Assembly: GCA_044866695.1 (NCBI GenBank)
Contig: JBIOUF010000269.1
Location: 1-17,620, forward strand
Direction of reading: 5' to 3'
Source: JBIOUF01 sp044866695
GTDB lineage: Bacteria > Actinomycetota > Actinomycetes > Propionibacteriales > Nocardioidaceae
Length of the DNA: 17,620 bases
Shown: positions 7,758 through 13,580 of the stretch, piece by piece
Layout: each line of letters begins with the position of its first letter
Position numbering within the stretch: the stretch's first letter is position 1
Position numbers and translations under genes: made by a program
The notes under the pieces: model-generated
What the model saw: the letters and a program-made list of their open reading frames with translations, nothing else
Told to the model about the DNA's origin: nothing
Database searches by the model: none

Positions 7758-9115
7758 GAGACCGAGCGCACGGCGGCTTCGACCACGTCGAGCGCGTCCG
7801 CGAGCAGGTCGTCGCCGATGACCAGCGGCGGCAGCATGCGCACGACGTTGCCGAAGGTGCCGCAGACCAGCGTCAGCACCCCCTCGGCATGGCAGGCCGC
7901 CGCGATCGCCTTGGCGAGGTCGGGGGCCGGGGTCGTGGTGCCCGGCCTGACGATCTCGACGGCCAGCATCGCGCCCCGGCCGCGCGCTTCGCCGACGACG
8001 GAGCCGGGGCCGACCAGCGCTTCGAGCCGTGGCAGGGCCAGCTTCTCGATCTGGGCGGCCCGTTCGACCAGGCCCTCGGTCTCGATCGCCTCGATCGCGC
8101 CCAGAGCGGCGGCGCAGGCGACCGGGTTGCCGGCGTACGTGCCGCCCAGGCCCCCGGCCGGCACGGCGTTCATGAGCTCGGCGCGGCCGACGACCGCGGA
8201 GATCGGCATCCCCCCGCCGAGGGCCTTGGCGACGGTCACCAGGTCGGGTACGACGGCGTCGTGCTCGACTGCGAACATGCGGCCGGTGCGGCCCATCCCG
8301 CTCTGGATCTCGTCGGCGACCAGCACGATGCCGTGTTCGCGGGCGAACTCGGCCACCTTGGGCAGGTAGCCCTCCGGCATCGGGATGAACCCGCCCTCGC
8401 CCTGCACGGGCTCGACCACGATGGCCGCGACGTGGTGGGCGCCGAGCTGCGTGGTCACCGTCTCCACCAGAGCGTCGAACGCCTCGTCCGCGGCCCGTTC
8501 GGGTCCGGTCAGCCAGCGGTACGGGTACGGCGAGGGCACCCGGTAGACCTCCGGGGCGAACGGGCCGAAGTCGTTCTTGTAGGGCACGTTCTTCGCGGTC
8601 ATCGACATGGTGAGCAGGGTGCGGCCGTGGTAGGCGTGGCCGAGCGTCACCACGGCGGGCCGCCCGGTGGCCGCGCGGGCGATCTTGACCGCGTTCTCCA
8701 CCGCCTCGGCGCCGGTGGAGAACAGCGCGGCGCGCTTGTCGTGGTCACCCGGCGTGATCCGGGCCAGCGCCTCGCACAGCGCCACGTACTCCTCGTACTC
8801 GGTGACCATGAAGCAGGTGTGGGTGAACCTGGCCACCTGCTCGGTGACCCGCTCGACCACGCGCGGGTGGGACGCGCCGACGCTGGTCACCGCGATGCCC
8901 GACGCGAGGTCGATGAGCTGGTTCCCGTCGACGTCGACGATGATGCCGCCGGCGGCTCGCTCGACGAACACCGGCAGCACGATCCCGAACGCGTCGGTGA
9001 CGCTCTCGCGACGCCGCTCGTGCAGCTTCTGGGAGTGCGGTCCGGGGACGGCGGTGCGCAGCAGGCGCCGCTGCTCGACGCCGGCGACGGTCTGGACGGG
9101 GCTCGAGGAGGTCAT
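7754..9115 (-). CDS. Class III aminotransferase (GABA / 5-aminovalerate type)
   Basis: A 453-residue PLP-dependent class III aminotransferase related to GabT/DavT. Visible are GGIIVDVDGNQLIDLASGIAV, the phosphate cup STGAEAVENAVKIAR (residues 133-147), VEPVQGEGGF, the Asp268 pair in ADEIQSGMGRTG, and Schiff-base Lys297 in TVAKALGGGMPISAVVG. Such enzymes move the omega-amino group of GABA or 5-aminovalerate to 2-oxoglutarate. With gcdH in the same operon, 5-aminovalerate giving glutarate semialdehyde is favoured, though GABA activity is likely too. The ATG at 9115 is chosen because the protein begins there with the expected MTSSSPVQ...RRLL leader and because the frame upstream enters the pucR region. 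It is the first operon gene, divergent from pucR and separated from it by 81 bases. The start lacks a strong Shine-Dalgarno. Confidence 0.92.
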   Translation of the reverse strand: MTSSSPVQTVAGVEQRRLLRTAVPGPHSQKLHERRRESVTDAFGIVLPVFVERAAGGIIVDVDGNQLIDLASGIAVTSVGASHPRVVERVTEQVARFTHTCFMVTEYEEYVALCEALARITPGDHDKRAALFSTGAEAVENAVKIARAATGRPAVVTLGHAYHGRTLLTMSMTAKNVPYKNDFGPFAPEVYRVPSPYPYRWLTGPERAADEAFDALVETVTTQLGAHHVAAIVVEPVQGEGGFIPMPEGYLPKVAEFAREHGIVLVADEIQSGMGRTGRMFAVEHDAVVPDLVTVAKALGGGMPISAVVGRAELMNAVPAGGLGGTYAGNPVACAAALGAIEAIETEGLVERAAQIEKLALPRLEALVGPGSVVGEARGRGAMLAVEIVRPGTTTPAPDLAKAIAAACHAEGVLTLVCGTFGNVVRMLPPLVIGDDLLADALDVVEAAVRSVS

Positions 9116-9153
9116 AGCGCCCCATGCTCGCCGCGCTCCGCCCCCCATTCTTC

Positions 9154-9192
9154 GGATGGTTTGCACAACTCCTGCCGGCCTTGGATAATCTG
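9154..9192. promoter_or_regulatory. pucR promoter with candidate regulator repeats
   Basis: On the plus strand TTGCAC (9161-9166), a 17-base spacer and GATAAT (9184-9189) form a good sigma-70-like promoter. The -10 ends 7 nt before the pucR ATG, so the transcript should be leaderless. A direct repeat GGATnnTyTG occurs at 9154-9163 and 9183-9192, 29 bases apart, overlapping the -35 and the -10. The minus-strand operon has no obvious -35 of its own, which fits activation by PucR. Confidence 0.55.
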
Positions 9193-9196
9193 TCCT

Positions 9197-10672
9197 ATGT
9201 CGCTGCCGACGGTCGCCGCCCTGTGCGCCCGGCTCGGGGAGCACCTCGCCCCGGCGCCGGGCTTCGTGGCGCCGGAGGAGGAGATCACCGCGGTCCACGT
9301 GAGCGAGCTGGCCGACCCGACGGCGTACCTCGGCGGCGGCGAGCTGCTGCTGACCACCGGGATGACGCTCCCCGGAAGCCTCATCGGCTGCGACCGCTAC
9401 GTCGCGGCGCTCCGCGAGACCGGCGTGGTCGCGCTGGGGTTCGGGGTCGGGCCCAGCCACGCCGTCGTCCCGCCGCCACTCACCGAGGCCTGCCGACGGC
9501 AGCGTCTGCCCCTGCTGGTGGTGCCGTCCCCGACCCCGTTCCTGACCATCACCGAGTCGTACTGGCAGGCCCGCACCCGGTCGGTGCGCCAGGAGCTCAG
9601 CGAGGCGGTGTCGGGCCATCACGCCCTGACCAACGCCATGCTGGCCGACGACCCGGACGGGGAGGTGGTCCGCACGCTGGCGACCTCGGTCGGCGGGTGG
9701 GTGGCCACGCTGGACGTCGGCGGCGCGGTCGAGCGGGTGTTCCCGGTCGGACGGGTGCCGCAGGCCGCGCTGGCGGCCGAGCACGCCGGGCGGCTGCGGC
9801 TCGGCGGCGCGCACTCCGCGGCCAGCTTCGACGTGGCCGAGCAGACCGTGGTGATGCTCCCGCTGACCGTGCGGGAGCACCTGGTGGGCCAGCTCGTGGT
9901 GGGCTCGGACCGGACGCTGCGCCCCGCCGAGCGCCGGCTGGCGGTGACCGCGACCGCGCTGCTGAGCCTGGCCCGGGCGCAGCGGGTCGGCGAGGGCGCG
10001 GCGGAGCGAGCCCGGCGACAGGCCGTGGCCGCTCTGCTGGACATGGGACAGCGGGACGCCGCCCAGCGGCTGGCCTCCCGGTTCGGCCTGCCCTACCTGG
10101 GGGAGCAGGTCTGGCTGGTGGTGGTCGCGCCGTCGGCGACGGCGGGCACGCCGGGCGCGGCGCAGCGGCTCACCGACGCCGTCCTGCGCTGCGCCCCGGA
10201 CGCGTACGAGGGGCCGGTGGGGCCGGGCGAGCCGGCCTGGTTCGTGCTGCCCGGCCGTCCCGACGCCGACCGGCTGCCGCCCGCGCTGCGGGAGGCCGAC
10301 GCGAGCGCGTCGGTCGCCGTCTCGGCCGCCGTGCCGGCGGTCGGGCTGCACGAGGTGCGCGTGGGCCTGCAGGCACGGGTGTCCGAGCTGCCGCCCGGCA
10401 CCCTGGACCGGCCCCCGCCCGCCGGCGCGCCCGAGGTGGCAGCAGGACTCGAGCGGCTGCTCGGCTACCGGCGCGCCGACCTGGTCGGGGCGCTCGCGGC
10501 GTACCTGCGGCACCGGGGGCACTGGGACCGGGCCGCCCGGGAGCTGCGGGTCCACCGCAACACCCTGCGGCACCGGATCGGCCGGTGCCGCGAGGTGAGC
10601 GGCCTGGACGTCGACGACGCCGACACCGCCGCCGCCCTCTGGCTGCGGCTGCGCCACGCCGGCCTGGCCTGA
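9197..10672 (+). CDS. PucR-family transcriptional regulator
   Basis: A 491-residue regulator. The N-terminal PucR domain (about 5-125) has ITAVHVSELADPTAYLGGGELLLTTGM-like content, split here as VHVSELADPTAYLGGGELLL and TTGMTLPGSLIG, and VVALGFGVGPSH. A middle region (about 180-400) is compatible with the degenerate GGDEF-like sensory part of the CdaR/PucR group. The C-terminal HTH_30 (residues about 421-491) contains LRHRGHWDRAARELRVHRNT and LRHRIGRCREVSGLDVDD. PucR-type proteins usually act as metabolite-responsive activators of a neighbouring catabolic operon; in Corynebacterium glutamicum one of them (GabR) controls GABA use. Placement divergent to the aminotransferase operon suggests it senses an omega-amino acid or semialdehyde here. 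The ATG at 9197 is supported by the leaderless promoter. Its stop is 3 bases from the convergent C45 gene stop. Confidence 0.93.
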   Translation: MSLPTVAALCARLGEHLAPAPGFVAPEEEITAVHVSELADPTAYLGGGELLLTTGMTLPGSLIGCDRYVAALRETGVVALGFGVGPSHAVVPPPLTEACRRQRLPLLVVPSPTPFLTITESYWQARTRSVRQELSEAVSGHHALTNAMLADDPDGEVVRTLATSVGGWVATLDVGGAVERVFPVGRVPQAALAAEHAGRLRLGGAHSAASFDVAEQTVVMLPLTVREHLVGQLVVGSDRTLRPAERRLAVTATALLSLARAQRVGEGAAERARRQAVAALLDMGQRDAAQRLASRFGLPYLGEQVWLVVVAPSATAGTPGAAQRLTDAVLRCAPDAYEGPVGPGEPAWFVLPGRPDADRLPPALREADASASVAVSAAVPAVGLHEVRVGLQARVSELPPGTLDRPPPAGAPEVAAGLERLLGYRRADLVGALAAYLRHRGHWDRAARELRVHRNTLRHRIGRCREVSGLDVDDADTAAALWLRLRHAGLA

Positions 10673-10675
10673 ACC

Positions 10676-11953
10676 TCAGCGGCTCCAGCGGGACCAGGCG
10701 GCCTGGCGGGTGACCCCGGCGTAGTCGGCGACGCCGGACCACGACCGGGAGGCGGCGAGGGTCCGTGCCGAGGTGCCCAGCCGCTCCCCCACGTGCCGGC
10801 TCAGCTCCAGGATCGCGTGGAAGGCGGCGGGGTCGTCCAGCTCGGCCAGCGCGTCGACCGCGTCGCGGGCTCGGCCGGCCAGCTCCTCCACCTCGGGCGA
10901 GGCGGGCGGCGTCGGGTCGCCGGTCATGCCGCCAGTCTCGGCACGGTACGGCGACGCGTCAACCGAGGCGGGTCCGCCCAGCCAGGTCACGTGGGTGCCG
11001 CTCGGGGAGTCCAGCTCGCGCCGCCACACCGAGTCCGGCCAGAGGTACTCCACCGCACCCTCGGCCGGGCGGTACACCGCGGTGTAGACGGTCCCGAACC
11101 CGCGGGCCCAGTCGGTGTTGTACAGCGGCTCGGCCAGGAACGCCGCGGCCACCGCGTCCAGGTCGGGGCGGTCGGCGACCGCCGTGCTGAGCGCCGCCTT
11201 GCGCTCCACGCTGCGGAACCGCCGCGCGTGGTCGGGCCAGTCCGGGGCGTGGCCGCGGTGGTTGGTGGCGACCGGCTCGTCGAACCGGACCACCGCCTCC
11301 CCCGGGGCCACGAAGAAGGTCACCGCCTCGCCGTCGCGGTCCAGGACGGTCAGGTTGTAGGCCATGCTCACCGGCAGCCCGGACAGCGCCTCCTGGGCCT
11401 GGTCGACCGAGGCGGTGGTCTCGAGCAGGTAACGGACCACCAGCGGGATCCCGAAGCCCGGTGCTGCGCCCGGCCGGCCCCCGAAGGCGAGGGACACCAC
11501 CAGCCCCTCGTCGTTCATCCCGTCCACCAGGCCCCACAGGCAGTCGCTGGTGCCCAGCACGCGGCGTCCCGACCAGCCGGTGGACATGGCCACCCGCTCG
11601 CAGAGGTCCGGGTCGTAGTCGTAGTTGCGCACCAGGCCGTGCTCTCCACCACGCACCGCCGCCTGGGCGCAGCCGGGCAGGAACGCCGGCGGGTCCCACA
11701 GGGTGAGGAAGCGGCTGGCCAGGTCGTCGTCCCCGGCCAGCTCGCAGAGCCGCTCGTAGGTGGGCACCAGCTCCGGCATGTGGGACACCAGCCGGCGTCG
11801 GCCCTCCTCCAGCGACGGCCGGGCCGCCTCGCCCTGGGCAAGGTACCAGCGCCGGTAGGCCGGCCAGGTGGTCGAGAACAGCTCACGCCACTGCGGGCCG
11901 GGCGTCGTCTCACGGATGCCGTAGAAGGCGAGCGGGCCTGGGGTCTGGGTCAT
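10676..11953 (-). CDS. C45-type Ntn-hydrolase/acyltransferase with HTH-like C-terminal tail
   Basis: A 425-residue protein. Residues about 50-320 resemble the C45 (acyl-CoA:6-aminopenicillanate acyltransferase-like) Ntn-hydrolase fold: FLPGCAQAAVRGGEHGLVRN with Cys95 after Gly94 as the likely autoprocessing site and nucleophile, RNYDYDP, GMNDEGLVVSLAFGGRP, GFGIPLVVRYLLETTASVDQA, AYNLTVLDRDG and ATNHRG. Members cleave or form amide bonds; the substrate is unknown. Residues about 350-425 form a separate helical part ending WSGVADYAGVTRQAAWSRWS, which looks like the recognition end of a helix-turn-helix of the GVTRQAAWQRW type. A fused hydrolase-HTH protein might sense or regulate. No signal peptide is seen, so it is cytoplasmic. 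The ATG at 11953 sits directly downstream of the strong paired-palindrome promoter. Confidence 0.82.
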   Translation of the reverse strand: MTQTPGPLAFYGIRETTPGPQWRELFSTTWPAYRRWYLAQGEAARPSLEEGRRRLVSHMPELVPTYERLCELAGDDDLASRFLTLWDPPAFLPGCAQAAVRGGEHGLVRNYDYDPDLCERVAMSTGWSGRRVLGTSDCLWGLVDGMNDEGLVVSLAFGGRPGAAPGFGIPLVVRYLLETTASVDQAQEALSGLPVSMAYNLTVLDRDGEAVTFFVAPGEAVVRFDEPVATNHRGHAPDWPDHARRFRSVERKAALSTAVADRPDLDAVAAAFLAEPLYNTDWARGFGTVYTAVYRPAEGAVEYLWPDSVWRRELDSPSGTHVTWLGGPASVDASPYRAETGGMTGDPTPPASPEVEELAGRARDAVDALAELDDPAAFHAILELSRHVGERLGTSARTLAASRSWSGVADYAGVTRQAAWSRWSR

Positions 11954-12002
11954 GACGTCAAGGAAACCTTGACACCATGGATCGTGTCAAGGATTCCTTG
12001 AC
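11954..12002 (-). promoter_or_regulatory. C45 gene promoter covered by two 17-bp operators
   Basis: Two near-identical palindromes, GTCAAGG-n3-CCTTGAC, lie at 11957-11973 and 11986-12002, centres 29 bases apart. On the minus strand a perfect -35 TTGACA (11990-11985), an 18-base spacer and a weak -10 TTTCCT (11966-11961) end 7 nt before the ATG, so the mRNA is probably leaderless. One palindrome covers the -35 and the other the -10. The inner arms (CCTTGACAC and GTGTCAAGG) also pair with each other across 8 bases. Confidence 0.75.
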
Positions 12003-12007
12003 GCGGA

Positions 12008-12589
12008 CTAGCGCGGCTCGTCCCCTGGTCGGTCCACGTCGTACCCTGCGGCCAGGTCGCCGCACTCCACCTCGAGCGTGCCGTGCTGGGCCAGGTAGGC
12101 GCGGGCGCCCTCGTCGCCGGAGAGGCCGGCCAGGACGCCGGGCCAGTGCGCGCGGCCCAGCAGCACCGGATGGCCCGGCCGGCCCCCGTACGTCGCCCGC
12201 ACCAGCGCCCGCTCCGTCCGGGACCCGGCGGCGCCCAGCACGCGCCGGACCACGGCGGCGGTCACGTCGGGAAGGTCGACCAGCATCACCAGGGCCGCGC
12301 CGGCGTCGCCCGCGGCGAGGCCCTCGAGGCCGGCCCGAAGCGAGGCCGACATGCCCTGCGGCCAGTCCCGGGCGAGCACCACGGCGACCTCGGCACGGCT
12401 CGGCACCAGCGGGCGGGCGAGGTCCGCCGCCGCCCCCAGCACCACGGTCACGCGGTCGCACCCACCGCCCAGCAGGACGTCGACGGCGAAGGCCAGGTAG
12501 GCGCTGCCGTCGGCGCGGCGCAGCAGCGCCTTGGGCCCGCCCAGCCGGCTGCCGGCTCCCGCGGCCAGGAGCACACCGGTGACCCGCAT
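12008..12589 (-). CDS. MobA/MocA-like nucleotidyltransferase
   Basis: A 193-residue NTP-transferase of the MobA-like family, closest in feel to MocA (CTP:molybdopterin cytidylyltransferase) and related enzymes. Visible are the nucleotide-binding GVLLAAGAGSRLGGPKALL (residues about 5-23), DWPQGMSASLRAGL, VMLVDLPDVTAAVVRRVL with the metal-binding Asp, and YGGRPGHPVLLGRAHW. No molybdoenzyme or moa/moe gene is in the window, so the transferred nucleotide and acceptor are open. ATG 12589 places the nucleotide-binding loop at the usual distance; an in-frame GTG at 12607 is an alternative that would leave only 18 bases to the GntR stop. It probably shares a transcript with the upstream GntR gene. 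Its 3' end touches the operators of the next gene. Confidence 0.8.
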   Translation of the reverse strand: MRVTGVLLAAGAGSRLGGPKALLRRADGSAYLAFAVDVLLGGGCDRVTVVLGAAADLARPLVPSRAEVAVVLARDWPQGMSASLRAGLEGLAAGDAGAALVMLVDLPDVTAAVVRRVLGAAGSRTERALVRATYGGRPGHPVLLGRAHWPGVLAGLSGDEGARAYLAQHGTLEVECGDLAAGYDVDRPGDEPR

Positions 12590-12625
12590 GCCTGCCGGCC
12601 CGCCCACGAGGCTGCTGGGCCGCGC

Positions 12626-13372
12626 TCAGCGGCGGATCGGTCGTCGCGGTCGCGAGAGCGGCACCCACAGCGTGTAGCGGTCGGCGCGGTAGGTCGACCG
12701 GGACACCTCCACCGCCAGCTCCCGGGCGAAGGCCCGCCTGGCGATGCGCAGCACCGGGGCGTCCGGGCCGATCCCCAGCAGGTCGGCCTCCTCCGGCCGG
12801 GCCCGGTCGGCGTCGACGGAGTCCTCGCCCCAGGTGGGCATCAGGTCCCGCCGCTCGAGCTCGGCGTACAACGACCCGGGCAGCGGGTGGTCCAGGAAGC
12901 CCGGGATCAGCGCGTCGGCCAGGTAGGCGTCCTCCAGGCACATCGGGGCGCCGTCGGCGCTGCGAAGCCGCTGCCAGTGCACGACCGGGTCGCCGACGGC
13001 CAGCTCCAGTGCCCGGGCCACGCCCGGGCCGGCCGACTCGATGCGGGCCAGCAGCGTTCGCGAGTCCGGCTTCATGCCCCGGCGGGCCATCTCCTCGGTG
13101 TAGCTGGACAGCCGCACCTGGACGTCGATCTTGGCCCGGGCGACGAACGTGCCGCGCCCGGGGATGCGCTCCAGCAGGCCCTCGGCGACCAACGCGTCCA
13201 ACGCCTGGCGCACGGTCATCCGGGCGACCCCGAACTGCTGCACCAGCTCACGCTCCGACGGCGCCGGCGACCCCGGCTCGGCCCCGTCGACCAGCCCGCG
13301 CACGTACTCGCGCACCTGGACGTGCTTGTGCTGCGACGGCTTGGACCTGGCCGGCGTGATCACGTCGCTCAT
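12626..13372 (-). CDS. GntR-family (HutC/UTRA) transcriptional regulator
   Basis: A 248-residue regulator. The N-terminal winged helix (about 14-78) has PSERELVQQFGVARMTVRQA, then LDALVAEGLLERIPGRGTFV. The C-terminal UTRA ligand domain (about 85-240) has VQVRLSSYTEEMARRGMKPD, HWQRLRSADGAPMCLEDAYL and a closing FARELAVEVSRSTYRADRYTLWV. HutC-type regulators bind small carbon or nitrogen metabolites, amino sugars being common. ATG 13372 is preceded at a good distance by GGGAG. An in-frame ATG at 13486 would add a low-complexity leader made of a GAGCGAGCGGAGCGAGC repeat and is less likely, although TATGGT five bases before it resembles a -10. The targets could be the MocA-like and C45 genes downstream, but the paired palindromes do not match the usual HutC GT-n-TA-n-AC site. 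Confidence 0.9.
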   Translation of the reverse strand: MSDVITPARSKPSQHKHVQVREYVRGLVDGAEPGSPAPSERELVQQFGVARMTVRQALDALVAEGLLERIPGRGTFVARAKIDVQVRLSSYTEEMARRGMKPDSRTLLARIESAGPGVARALELAVGDPVVHWQRLRSADGAPMCLEDAYLADALIPGFLDHPLPGSLYAELERRDLMPTWGEDSVDADRARPEEADLLGIGPDAPVLRIARRAFARELAVEVSRSTYRADRYTLWVPLSRPRRPIRR

Positions 13373-13534
13373 GCCCGGCTCCCGGATGCCGTCCGGCTGC
13401 GGCTCGCCTGCGCGGTGCCCGGTGGCCGCCTCCCCAGCGTCGTCGGCTCGCTCCGCTCGCTCATACACCTTCCCCTCCACCCCCATCGGACACCATAACC
13501 GCGGAGGGAGTGGCGAGGGCCACACTCGGCAGGA

Positions 13535-13563
13535 CCTTTGACTAACTCGGCGGTCAGTAAAGG
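13535..13563. promoter_or_regulatory. Imperfect palindrome between GntR and the ABC permease
   Basis: CCTTT and AAAGG flank ACTnAC-n6-GTnAGT (13541-13558). The spacing resembles TetR-type operators, but on the minus strand the same bases could fold into an 11-bp hairpin 18 bases after the permease stop and act as a terminator without a U-tract. A smaller GAGTGG/CCACACTC dyad follows at 13508-13527. The remaining gap (13373-13580) holds only the GntR leader. Confidence 0.35.
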
Positions 13564-13580
13564 ACCGTCGGCGCCGAGCG

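Noticed and set aside
9116..10657. Extension of the aminotransferase frame upstream through the pucR gene
   Set aside because: The sequence upstream of ATG 9115 has no family similarity and is antisense to the well-supported PucR protein.
10694..10706. CCAGGC-g-GCCTGG palindrome just after the pucR stop as a terminator
   Set aside because: The usable stem is only about 5 bp, it lies inside the C45 coding region, and such short GC palindromes are expected by chance here.
11957..12002. The paired palindromes as a MerR-type operator
   Set aside because: MerR sites lie between a -35 and -10 spaced 19-20 bp. Here each dyad covers a separate promoter element and the spacer is 18 bp, so independent dimer sites fit better.
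13440..13470. GAGCGAGCGGAGCGAGC repeat upstream of the GntR gene as a possible CRISPR or mobile-element signature
   Set aside because: It is a single short self-overlapping motif common in high-GC actinobacterial intergenic DNA, with no spacers or further copies.
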